Shown piece by piece: positions 24,501 through 34,752 of a DNA stretch of 64,000 nt. The DNA comes from Turnera subulata. Lineage: Eukaryota; Streptophyta; Magnoliopsida; Malpighiales; Passifloraceae. Each line of letters starts with the position of its first letter. Within the stretch, counting starts at the first letter, position 1. A program made the translations under genes and the position numbers. Location: NCBI GenBank assembly GCA_028386065.3, contig JAKUCV010007736.1, positions 104,885 to 168,884 of the forward strand. Direction: 5' to 3'. The notes under the pieces were generated by a model. The model saw only the letters and a list, made by a program, of their open reading frames with translations. It searched no databases and was not told where the DNA came from.

Positions 24501-25016
24501 GAGGGAGGAGGACCGGGCGTCACAACTCACCCACACGGCAGAGGCAAAGGCGAGGTGGCACGGCAGGGGCAGAGGAGGTTGGCCGTCGGCTGGCAGCAGG
24601 CGGCACGGTGGTGGCGGTAGGAGCGCGAAGAGGAGGAGATCTGGAAGGCGGTGGTCGCGAGCTGGGGCAAGGGCGTTGGCTCGGCCACGGACCCTTCCTC
24701 TCCTCCGATCCGTCGCCACCACAACAGAGGGCCACCGTTATGCTCTCCAAGTAATCCTAAAAAAAACCCAATCACATTAGGTTTCTTATCCCCCACTCCT
24801 ATTCTTTGTGGACAAGGATTAGTCAAGTCCAAGCCCACAAGACACAAGCCCGTTACATAATTAAGTGACTAATTTAACTTCATAACAAACCCCTAACCAT
24901 CAGTCCAGCTTGCACACGAATCAGCCCACATTAAGATTTTGTGTGTCTAAAAATCCCAATGCGTGACATTGGGGTCTGTATTGGTTTGCAGCTGGCCATT
25001 CCCGCCTTTGTAAGTA
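21549..25016. other. Non-coding repeat DNA of uncertain class inside the nested Copia
   Basis: This 3.4-kb block holds no credible gene. From about 21927 it reads like the LTR or internal DNA of a gypsy-type or LARD element: GCCCCGACCC, tandem motifs, a GC-rich block at 24060-24340 with repeated CGCCGGAAAA(A/T)TCCCG words, and a G/C-rich patch at 24480-24750 whose ORFs on both strands overlap and look like chance. No matching second copy is in the window, so class and borders remain open. Confidence 0.45.
22634..22768. repeat. 28-bp minisatellite with a hairpin in every unit
   Basis: About five units of the form CAAATCCGGGATCAACATCC-CAATATCT repeat with a period near 28 bp. Each holds an inverted repeat with a CAAC loop: GGGAT/ATCCC in the first three and GGGGT/ACCCC in the last two, so the paired bases change together. 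Confidence 0.85.
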
Positions 25017-25041
25017 GATCACCAATATTAGGCAGCTGGTT

Positions 25042-25692
25042 GGTTCATTACACTATCTTTCTATCACTCGACCAGACATCGCCTTGGTTGTAGGAAGGGT
25101 GAGTCAGTACATGCGGGAGCCCAGACAAGAGCACTTCAAGGCACTAAAACGCATCTTACGTTATCTGCAGCAAACAAAGCATCTCGGGTTGCTCATCACT
25201 AAATCCCCGCGTCAAACTTGTAGTTATATACTGATGCTGACTGGGGGGAATATTGATGACCGAAAATCCACAAAAGGGTTCTTGGTTTATCTCGGTAGCA
25301 ATTTGATCTCCTGGGGCTCATGCAAACAACGAACCGTGGCTCGTTCTTCAACAGAAGCGGAATATAAATCTCTAGCTGATGGAGCAGCAGAAGTTGTGTG
25401 GCTGCAAGCATTACTTACAGAACTAGGATTGAAGACTGACCCTCCAACAATATGGTGTGATAATATTAGATATACTTTTCTAAGCCACAATCCTGTACTT
25501 CGAGCACGCACAAAACATGTAGAAATCGATTTCCATTTTGTGCGTGACTTGGTTGCCCAGAAAAAGCTCTATGTTCGGTTTATTGGAACTGATGACCAGC
25601 TAGCAGACATCCTGACCAGACCTCTATCCACTGCAAGATTCCAAACTCTGCGAAGCAAACTCAATCTCTTTACTCAACCGCGCTTGGTTTGA
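25042..25692 (+). pseudogene. Copia pol fragment: end of RT and RNase H
   Basis: The frame opens RQLVGSLHYLSITRPDIA and continues MREPRQEHFKALKRILRYL, then DRKSTKGFLVYLGSNLISW, STEAEYKSLADGAAEVVWL, IWCDNI, RTKHVEIDFHFVRDLV and ADILTRPL. This is the Copia RT tail and RNase H order, ending just before the polypurine tract of the 3' LTR. An in-frame TAG lies a few codons upstream of the opening motif. The YVDD part of the RT is absent, so it is a relic. Confidence 0.9.
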
Positions 25693-25699
25693 GGGGGGA

Positions 25700-25941
25700 T
25701 GTAGAGATAAACATCACTGAAAGGTTTAGCAGAGTTTGTGTACAACTGTACCATCAGGAAACTAATCTGATATGTGATAACTTCTTATCAAACTTATGAT
25801 AACAATAGTTAGTGATAACCATAAGCAGATACATCAATCACTAGTTTGTACAAATCTGTATTATGTTACAATTTATAAATATAATAGAGGACGGCTCCAG
25901 TAACTAACTGAGCCTTTTCATCACTAATAACTTTTCTTATA
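25700..25941 (+). repeat. 3' LTR of the nested Copia element
   Basis: It starts TGTAGAGATAAACATC, matching the truncated 5' LTR at 21207-21266 apart from small indels. It is followed by the GTAGG target duplication at 25942-25946. Confidence 0.8.
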
Positions 25942-25946
25942 GTAGG

Positions 25947-26980
25947 AATTCCCAAATAAGTATCATTATCAGCTGCTACTCTCATTTTTGAATGGTTGCA
26001 TATTTGTGAGACCAGGTCAGTAGTGACATTCTTGCTAAAGTAAAACTTAGATTTCTCAAAATTTATCCGTTGCCCAGAGGCCCTGCTGTATTGTTCAATC
26101 ACCCAGAGCAAGTTATTCACCTCCTCAATGGAGGCTTCCCCAAATAGTAAGGTATCATCAGCATAAAATATATGGTGAATAGGTGGACAGTACCTATTTA
26201 TTTTGAATCCCCGAATCAGGCCCATACTGTGGCAGCATTCAATCCTCCTTGAAAGACCTTCTGCAGCGAGTATAAAAAGATAGGGGGGAGATGGGATCCC
26301 TTGTCTTAATCCTCTGCTAGGCTCGAAAAAGTCAGTTAACTCCCCATTAATTGATACAGCAAATTTGACCGAAGTGATACAAGACATTACCATCTGAATC
26401 CAATGCAAATCAAAGCCCATTAAATTAAGGATACGCTCAAGATATGCCCACTCAAGCTTGTCATATGCCTTCCCTATATCTAATTTCATCATCATGCCCA
26501 TCTTCTGCTTCTTGCACCTTGTTCTAAGTGAATGCAGTACCTCATATGTGATGAGAACATTATCCTGGATATTACGGCCCTCAACAAAACCTGCTTGCGT
26601 CCCGGAGACCAGAGAAGGAAGCCAGATTTTAAGTCTGTTGGCTACTAACTTCGAGAATACCTTGTAGATAAAATTGCAGCAACTAATGGGGCGGTATTGG
26701 TGCAGACTTTCAGGGGATTTTGTTTTGGGAATAAGGGATATGATCGTTGTATTGAATTCAACAATTAACTGACCAGGCTTGAAAACTCCTCAACGCCGCC
26801 ACCAAATCATTTTTAATGACAGATCAATATTTCTGGAAGAAAAATCCTTGGTATCCATCAGGGCCCGGAGATTTGGCCAGTACAAAATCAATTGCATGTG
26901 TTACCTCAATGTTCCTTATGAGCTCTGAATTATGAGTGAGATTAGCACCGGTACCATTTTGTTACACTCCAAACCCATAA
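25947..26980 (-). pseudogene. LINE retrotransposon RT domain, upstream half
   Basis: On the minus strand this holds the first part of a plant LINE reverse transcriptase: SPGPDGYQGFFFQKY, SLIPKTKSPESLHQYRPISC, FSKLVANRLK, GTQAGFVEGRNIQDN, MKLDIGKAYDKLEW, GLRQGIP, the catalytic FYADDTLLFG and INFEKSKFYFS, ending at YLGIPT where the Copia insertion begins. The catalytic YADD box (about 26160) is intact, but the region upstream contains frame breaks. No endonuclease domain or ORF1 precedes it, so the copy is 5'-truncated near 26980. The downstream half is at 19341-21201. Confidence 0.87.
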
Positions 26981-27207
26981 ATAATAACCTTCATGGCCAA
27001 GTCAGATTCATGTGGCTTAAAATCTCAAGTTTGAAGTCATTTGGTATTCAAACATGCTGCACCAAAAATACTCAAAAATTTCTCTCTCACTCACCCCCAA
27101 TGTGAGACTTGAGTTATCACATATATCCTAACAATATCTGTTGAATCAAATTGTAAAATTTCAATTTACCTTTTTACATCCCAGCAACAAGCACCCTAGA
27201 ATGACTA

Positions 27208-27360
27208 CCCCTGATTGAATGCATCAAAAACATGTTTGTTGGACCCTGGAATACAGACATCATACACGTCTTCTTTAGGATAGATAACTTTATAGCAGAT
27301 ACTTTAGCTAAACAGGCTCTAGCTTCAGATGAAGGATATCGTTTACTAGATGACCTCTAG
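27208..27360 (+). pseudogene. C-terminal RNase H scrap of another LINE
   Basis: The plus-strand frame ends with IIHVFFRIDNFIADTLAKQA and a stop at 27358-27360. The HVFR...ADTLAKQA pattern is the end of the RNase H domain in plant LINE polyproteins. It runs opposite to the LINE at 19341-26980, so it comes from a separate insertion. Confidence 0.6.
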
Positions 27361-28201
27361 AATTTTGCCTAGTTCTTCTTCTATTGAATGATACGTTAAG
27401 TGACATTTTGAGAATTTATGTAAATGTAACAGCCTATCTCGATTTTCGACAAGTCTTTAGCCAAACTTTGTAATATTGTTGCATCTTTTTTTCTAATACT
27501 AGAACTTTATTGCATTGCTATTTGGGCACACTTAGTGGAGCTTTGCACCAAGTGTTAGATGGACAACCGGAATCAGGAATCAATCCTATACCGAATCAGC
27601 AAATCAGCGGATTAAGAATGATTTTGTACTGGACATGTTACTTGACCCAAATTATAACCACGGTTAATTCATTGATCATCAATAGGATTAATCACAAGGC
27701 AACCCATTGACCCTCGTGCTAATGCTGAAACTACAAGTATACTTCTAGTCTCATCTCACATCTCATGAGTTTTAACAATTCTCATTTCCCATTATCTGGT
27801 CTTGTTATAGCTCCTGGTATTTCATTAATGGCAAAATGATGTATTTTAGTACATCATCGTTTTCATACGTCTAATCATGTGAAATTGACTCCACCTACAA
27901 AGAACCAAAAAAATTTCACTAAATGACTAACTACTCGTTACAATCAAAAACTGGTGGTCGTTACAAATCTGACCATGTCCCCCGATGAGCGAAAAACAGG
28001 TAAAAACACATGGCTGCGTTCTTCTGCCACTAGGACTTCGCTGATCACCGAGAGCCTCGCTCAGCTCAAATTTTGATAAGGCTTTGTGAATTAGAACCCC
28101 ATCATCTAGCATAAATACAATTACTTGGATTGTTTATCAAGAATCTGCAATCTCAAATGTCATAAAGCTTCCAAAACCAAAGAAGATGAACTGCACCTCT
28201 T
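27361..28201. other. Intergenic DNA between a LINE scrap and UBP27
   Basis: No gene is supported; this probably includes the 3' UTR of UBP27 at its right end. Confidence 0.4.
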
Positions 28202-31200
28202 TTAGCCTTCTACAATCCGCTCATAGAAGAGCAAGCTTGCCTCTGCAGCTAGAACATCCTGCTCTGAAACACTGGCTACATCAGAATCGGAAATGCAAAA
28301 CCAACGCGTGGGGGACTGCTTGAAATTTGCGTCACATTGTTGTTCCTGCAATGCTGATCGCACACTTCTATAAACAGTATAATGCCCACCACCAGCTCTC
28401 CCAAAGTGCTCCACAACAGAAACAAGGCGATACTGTGGAGGTTGTGAAGGCACCAATGCACAAGGAGCTGCAGTGCACTGAAACAGACATAATACACAAA
28501 CGTTGGCATGTCATTTTATAAAATGTGCCACCATCAATCCAAAAGAGCAAGAGACCAAAGTACATAAGATCCTTTCAATTAAAAATTTAGCAGGAACAAA
28601 GAAACTGCCACATAAGATCCTGTCCCAATATGAAATGTTAGAATATACACAAATATGGATCCATCTGCGGGATTTCCTTCTACAACTGCATCATAAGAAA
28701 AGTGCATTTAGGATTATGTTGGGCATGATAACCAAGCGCAAGATTATATAAATGTGAAACAATCCAAGAATTTTTCGGGAATTGGTTTGTACAACCCGCT
28801 AGATATAAACTTTAAGACCTGAATTAATCATTTGGCATATGTACTTAGAAAATAAAGTACTGCTTTACTTTTTTCTTTCTCATCCCCTTAACTGGAGCAC
28901 ATAATCCAATATAAAAATAAGAAAATAAGAGTAACGATGTTCCTCCCAGTTTTCCCACGTAAGAAAATTCCAAATATACAGTTTGGATATAATCAAACTA
29001 ACATCAAAATAAATGCTGAAAAGAGGCAAAAAGAATGAGTCATGAAACAATTATTAGCGCCACGAAGCAGGATGGAAAGAAGCAAGAGATTTGTGATTTG
29101 AATAGTATTCAGAGCATTTTCACTGTTAACAGTTTCAATGCAAAAACTCAATAAATACTTTCACTGACATTTGCAATCAGGAACTGAGATTCAAATAGCT
29201 GTTAAATGATCAGGAATTACAGTAAAACCTTTCAAATAGGCAAAACAAACACAGGGAATACATTCTTCTCTTGATTCAGCAAGGAATTAGCACTAAGTTT
29301 GCATGATTTTCACAATAACTAACCAGAGATGTTCCTCAATTGTTGCTGGGCACATATTATAGACCAATCTCACACCCAGTCATTATGAATCAACTACCAG
29401 ATAGAATATGCTGTATGAGCAACTAACAACCTATCCAATATAAACAACCACTCAATAGCATACCTCTCCATTGTTTTCCGAGCCCATAGTGTCTTCAATT
29501 TGGGGCATTCTTGACTCTTCTACAACAGTTCCTACTTCTACATCCTTGGAGCATACAAGGTTATCCGTTGCCAATAATTTTGAGTATCTACTTTTCCCAT
29601 AGAGATTCAGCATTCTTGGGTCAGATTGCACTTCAAAATAGTTTGGAGGAGACTTTTGATCGTGCAGATCTTCCAGCATGAATGGAAGCAGGTCCAGGAT
29701 TAGTGGAAATTTGATATGGCCCTGCGTCATCATAACACCCGTTAGTGATCATGCTGCAGCTGTCACCATAATAATTTCAAGAAGATAGTAGAAACATCCC
29801 CAAAATAAAGCACAGATAATCTACTATTGGGCACGAAAAACCACACACCTGAAGTTTGACTAGTTCGCCAAAATGGTTTATTGACACACGTTGTAGATGA
29901 ATGCACAAAATCTGTAAGAATGCACACAGACCAATGAGCATAGCCACCGAGAGGAAACAAAAGTGCAAGAACAAAGATTTCAAGACATATTTGTGAATTT
30001 ACTACTCATGAAAATATCCTTAAAGCCCAACAAAAATGTCCAGATGGTGACAACCAACATATCTCAGGTAATTTGGATTGGGATCATAGATAGTTGTAAC
30101 AATATACACAAAAAATGAAAGCAATAGAATAACAATCTTCAGGTTCCTTCAGACTTCCTGCTTCATACCTTTGGACAGCGGGCAACATTTAGTCGCTTTA
30201 TGGTGCGTGAGAAATTATTTGACCATGGTAGATTGTCAAGTTGACAAATGCTACCGCAAGTACATGAATCTTGCTGATCACATGTCCTAATTTTTTCAAT
30301 TTCTGTCTGAAAGATGAAGGAGAAAAGACATCAAAGTTACACAAGATGAAGGGATCACCAGCACCACATCTGTGTTTCTAGAGAACAGACACTTATTAAA
30401 TGCTCAATGAAATCAGGAAGTGACCTCTTCTGCTCCTATAACGGATAAAAACTTTACCGCAGCACTGTGCCAACAGTTGCTGCAGTTGTAATTGTCAACT
30501 TTCTCAGAAACAATGAATTGCTTCAGGCAATCCTCCAAAGTACATCCAGCCATCTGTCATCAGGTTCGATCATTCATGCAAGAAAAGATTGCTCTCAATA
30601 TAAGAAAAGGAACTTACAGACTTCTGTTCCAAATATAGAATAAAACGCATTAAAAAAAAAAGAAATGTCGAAACCTTTGGTTAACATACAATAGAGGCAC
30701 CATGTCCGAGGAATGGCGAGAGAGGCAAGCTGTGAAAAAATTGAAAATTTAGAGAAATCTGCAAGACAACAAACATGGATAAACAATGAGGACTAAGAAT
30801 GAGACCAAAATCAACCCAGTTCAGTGCTAACTCATGGAGAAGACTGGCTTTCTGAGACCATGTTCTCCAAAACTTGCTATTTTATGACTCACTAAACCAT
30901 TACTCCTGCTTGCATATGCCACATCCATATGATTTTGAATACATGTGCTACCATAAATGAGCAGAAGTGGCTAATATAAGTATCTCCAGAAAGTAAAGCA
31001 TTTCACGAGGTCACCATCAACCTGAGATGAGCAAGTCTGACAAGTTAAACTGCTACTAAGAATCCCGTCAAATGGTCCAAGGAAGTGTTGCTGCCATCTT
31101 CCTTGCTCAGTCTGCATTCCCCTTTCTTTTGGAAGAAGAATTCTGCTATTAGAAGCAAGAGCATCTACTAGAGAAATAAGATTGAAAGGATAACAATCAG

Positions 31201-32213
31201 ACAGTTCTTCTCTTAGTGAGGACAGAAGATGAAGGAGAGCTTCTTCAGCATCCTGCGGGTGCAAGAACTATGAATGAGCAACTGCGAAACAAGTGATTTT
31301 GATCAAATATTAGAGATATACAGACGAACCTGTTGCCTCGTTAAATTGAAACTTTCTTTATGATGAGACATTGCAAGCATAACTTCTCGGGGGCTCAAAA
31401 CGACTCTGCCTTCATCAGATGAACATAAGTCTACACAAACATAGTCTCCATTACTTAGGTTACAAACCGGTAACTTTCAAATAAAAAAATTCTGAAACAC
31501 ACTTTGCACTAAATTTTGCAGCGTATTTGAATTCTTATTCTTTATTTTTTTTTTTTTCACATCACACACTTAGGTTAATTGGTTCATTTCTCAAGAATAG
31601 TTTCTACACTGTAGAATAGCTAAGGGAAAAGGAGTCACTACAGCCAATATCACATTTACATTACCTTGTAATAAAGAAGCCAAAGCAAGCGTCAGGCGCA
31701 AGTTCTCATTCCATTCACCGGCAGCAGAAGATTCACAATCCTCTATAACTTTTTGAAGAAAAGGTTGGAAATACTCGCAGCTAGACAAAGCCTGGGAACT
31801 CTTTGCCAAATTAGTTTTAAGAAAAAAAAAAAACAAGAAGGAACTTGCATGCATCCTTATATGCATGCTGTTCCATCTGGGCAGCAGCGAAAAATAAAAA
31901 AGACTTGAACTTTGGCACAAATTCAAAGAGAAGAAAACACCTGGAAGATAAGAAGGAGGGCGATTACCTGTAAAATAACATTCAGGAAGCAATTATTGCC
32001 AAGATTTTGCAAGCCAGGGACGAAGCGGAGCTTGCGGGAAGGAGAAGTAGTGCCTTGGGGTGGAAAGCAGGGGAGGGCACTTAAAAATCTGCGGTCTTTG
32101 AGTAAACCCAGAAGCAAAGCAGCAACGCCCACAAGACTAGCAAGCCCAGAGGCAGAAGAAACCCACTTGTTAGATTTGCAACCATGCTTTAGACTGCGGA
32201 TTAGTGAGTTCAT
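28202..32213 (-). CDS. UBP27: Ubiquitin carboxyl-terminal hydrolase 27
   Basis: This is a USP-family cysteine protease that removes ubiquitin; Arabidopsis UBP27 sits on the mitochondrial outer membrane. Exons (minus, high to low): 31968-32213, 31665-31791, 31330-31430, 31022-31252, 30690-30758, 30425-30553, 30169-30306, 29849-29911, 29464-29721, 28202-28477; 545 aa with consistent phases. Residues 22-38 are a membrane segment (SGLASLVGVAALLLGLL), followed by basic residues. The Cys box GLQNLGNNCFLN puts the catalytic cysteine at 75. TRQQDAEEALLHLL spans the exon 3-4 join. Cys pairs 229/232 (CQTC) and 282/285 (CSNC) form a zinc site. The His box GGGHYTVY puts the catalytic histidine at 486, followed by WFCISDSDV with the third-residue Asp/Asn region. 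All key residues are present, so the gene looks intact. Confidence 0.93.
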
Positions 32214-32668
32214 TGGTTCTGTCGTCTCCCCTCGGGCTCGGAAAGGGGTCTTCTACTCTTCGTCTTCTTCTTACTTGTATTTAGGCAATGAAATCGAAAC
32301 CCTTTCGAATTTGAATCATCTTATACACCATACCATACTCAAAACACGCCTAGAGACGGACGGGTTCGGTCAGGGTCTGCCGTATTCCATCCCTGTGTTG
32401 CTCTCCATTTTTGGATTTCATCCTCGTATTTTAGTTTGATTGCATTTCATCCCTCACCTCAACCCAATTGGCCTAATTTAGTGATTTTTGTCCAATCCTT
32501 TAAAAAATCGATGACTTCAAGTTTTTTCATTGACTAAGTCATCAACATGGTTCCCATCTATCAAGATTAAACTTGATAATCCACCTAACTTGTCCACCCC
32601 GATTAATCTGATATCCAAATACTCATGTTGAATTAAAAGTCTAGATATCAACAAAGGGCATTCGGAAT
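32214..32668. other. UBP27 5' leader and promoter region
   Basis: Upstream of the UBP27 start codon the DNA is pyrimidine-rich (CTTCGTCTTCTTCTTAC near 32258-32274), as in many plant leaders. I do not see a firm TATA box. LINE-derived sequence begins near 32660, so the promoter is short. Confidence 0.35.
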
Positions 32669-32986
32669 GGAGACTCTAAAGAAGATTGCTATTTTGTGCT
32701 GGCATATTTGGAAGGCAAGGAACCGGCAGGTTTTTGAAAATAAACCACTAGATCCACATAGAACGCTTGGATGGGCATAAGTGCAAATATAGGAGCAGAT
32801 TGTTCCAGATCTTCCTTTTGTTCGAAACAATAAATTATCAATTGTGGATTCCGATGAGAATTGTGAGGTTTGGCACCCGCCCCCTGCGGGATATATTAAA
32901 TTCAATTGTGATGCCTCCTTTGTAAGTCCTAACCAGTATCCAGGAGCCGGCTTTTTAGGCCGCGATCATCGAAGACAAGTGATCTA
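32669..32986 (+). pseudogene. LINE-type RNase H (RVT_3) fragment
   Basis: The plus strand reads METLKKIAILCWHIWKARNR, then after in-frame stops EVWHPPPAGYIKFNCDASFV and PGAGFLGRDH. The W.IWK.RN linker followed by KxNCDASF and GxGFLGRDH is the start of the RNase H-like domain at the C-terminus of plant LINE polyproteins, with the first catalytic Asp in NCDAS. Two stops lie near 32777 and 32788. Sequence right of Copia element 1 up to an A-run at 37512-37527 may be the same LINE's 3' end. Confidence 0.65.
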
Positions 32987-33013
32987 ATGAGAAGTGAAGG
33001 TTTTAAAGTGTGC

Positions 33014-33045
33014 NAACCCCCCCCCCCCCCCCCAAAAAAAAAAAA
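33014..33045. other. Ambiguous base followed by C and A homopolymers
   Basis: A single N at 33014 is followed within two bases by a run of 17 C and then 12 A. Runs of this shape are error-prone, so local length and content are uncertain. Confidence 0.9.
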
Positions 33046-33141
33046 TCCGTTGTTTTTTATATACGAAGTTGTTGTAGTTCACGTTTATTTTCTTCTAAAC
33101 TCTGTAAGAGAACTGCAAACAAGTGTACTGATTGGATTACA

Positions 33142-33734
33142 TGTTGGTGAGTGGGTTCCTCCTTATTGTGGGGCCCACCACTAGCATTAATGGAGCACTA
33201 ATTGCTATTAGTGGAGCAGTTAGTGGAGCACTAAGTGTTTTACATATTAGTCCCTGAAGTTCTTGGTTTCTGCAAATTGGTCCCTAACGAGATGCCTATA
33301 AATAGGCTTCTCATTTGCTCTTCAAAGCATCCCAACATTCACAACAAGTGTGAATAAAAGAATGAAAGAGAGAGTGTGTGAGAGGGAAGAAAATTTGAAA
33401 AGAAAAATTCCCCTCTTAAATTAGAGAGTGACAAAATAGTGAGAAAAAATACCTTAGGGGTATTTTTGACAAACACTTGGGAAATACCTTGTAAGACATT
33501 ATTTTGGGGTAGAACTCTAGGTTTATTATACCCTTAAAATTCAGGGAAGTCTCTCTTGTAAGCCTACTATTTTATAGTGGAAGTTTTTCGGTGGGATCGG
33601 GATTGTGGACGCAGCCCGGTATTTGGGTGAACCACGTTAAATATTGTGTGTCATCTATTTCTTTTTGTCCTCCACTTGTTTATTTCCTTGTGAGGTGATA
33701 TTATTTCCGCAAGATAGTGCCACCGGGCCGAACA
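33142..33734 (+). repeat. 5' LTR of Copia element 1
   Basis: It runs from TGTTGGTGAG to CCGAACA. A TATA-like CCTATAAATAGG near 33295 probably belongs to the LTR promoter. Confidence 0.95.
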
Positions 33735-33736
33735 AC

Positions 33737-33748
33737 TGGTAGCGGAGC
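33737..33748 (+). other. Primer-binding site of Copia element 1
   Basis: TGGTAGCGGAGC lies two bases after the LTR. It resembles the common plant site TGGTATCAGAGC for initiator methionine tRNA but differs at two positions. Confidence 0.8.
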
Positions 33749-34007
33749 AGAAGGTTTGTGCTTTGTCAAGTGCAAGGTTGTGAATTAATACACTGTGCAA
33801 GTGAATCCTGTCTAGGAGACTGAATTTTAAGTGAACCTTTGTTCCTCCAGTCTTTCCTGGGGATTTATCTTGGAATGATAATTCTGTCTTAGGAGATCGG
33901 CTAGGCCATCTTTTCTGGGAATTATCGAATCAGTTCAATTCACTACTTGTACGTTATTCACCGCAAGGAGTTTCCTAGATCGAGGAGCTAGTCAGTCTTT
34001 GATCCAG

Positions 34008-34752
34008 ATGGAGGCGAGGATAAACAAGATAATCACCCTTGATGGTACAAATTACCACTTATGGAGAAACAAGATGAAGGATCTCCTATTCGTGACGAAG
34101 ATGCATTTACCGGTGTTCAGTACGGTAAAGCTTGAAGATAAGTCAGACGAGGAGTGGGAGTTTGAACACATCCAAGTCTGTGGCTATATACGGCAATTTG
34201 TTGAGGATAATGTTTACAACCACGTTTCTGGCATTGAGCATGCTAGAACGATGTGGGAAAAGCTCGAAGAATTATATGCCTCAAAGACAGGGAACAACAA
34301 GCTATTTTACTTGACGAAGTTGATGCAAGTAAAATACCAGGAAGGCAAACTGGTTGCACCTTAATGAGATGCAAGGGATCGTGGACCAGTTGGCTAGTAT
34401 GGGCATAAAATTCGACGATGAGGTACTTGCTCTTATGGTCTTGGCGACACTCCCAGATTCATGGGAAACTTTGAAGGTTTCAATCACAAACTCTACACCT
34501 AACGGTGTCGTGAGTATGGCAACCGTCAAAAGAGGCATTCTGAATGAAGAGATGAGACGAAGAACACAATGCTCGTCTTCTTCACAGTCAGAGGTCTTGG
34601 CTATAGTGACGATGGGGAGAAGTCAAAACAAGGGTCAAAGCAACAGAGACAAGAGCAGGGGTAAATCCAACAAGTTCGCCAATGTTGAGTGCCATCACTG
34701 CAAGAAGAAGGGCCACATCAAGAAATTTTGTCGACTCTTCAAGAAAAAGTAG
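34008..34752 (+). pseudogene. Copia element 1 gag with zinc knuckle
   Basis: The frame starts MEARINKIITLDGTNYHLWR, a UBN2-type Copia gag opening. A shift near 34360 changes frame between EGKLVA and HLNEMQGIVDQL. A zinc knuckle CHHCKKKGHIKKFC lies at about 34691-34732 and a nonsense TAG follows at 34750-34752, after which the same frame continues KKNKGKDVKKEESS. Gag would coat the element's RNA in virus-like particles; this copy cannot make an intact one. Confidence 0.9.

Larger units (their letters stand above)
21207..25941 (+). mobile_element. Degenerate Copia element nested in the LINE
   Basis: A start TGTAGAGATAAACATC at 21207 recurs at 25700 as the 3' LTR (25700-25941, 242 bp), preceded by a polypurine tract GAGGGGGGA. 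The 5' LTR is cut short at about 21266, where a TRIM begins. Only the last part of pol survives (25042-25692, plus strand); gag, protease, integrase and most RT are gone or replaced by unrelated non-coding repeats. The 3' end reads TTATA rather than the usual CA, probably by mutation. GTAGG flanks both ends. The element inserted after the LINE, and the TRIM after it. Confidence 0.8.

Noticed and set aside
24462..24860. Overlapping GC-rich ORFs on both strands
   Set aside because: All frames are open because of G/C and R/A/P-rich composition; no domain and no splice context.
25866..25941. Tail IRKVISDEKAQLVTG on the LINE RT ORF
   Set aside because: This is Copia LTR sequence read in the LINE frame; the GTAGG duplication shows the true LINE continues at 21201.
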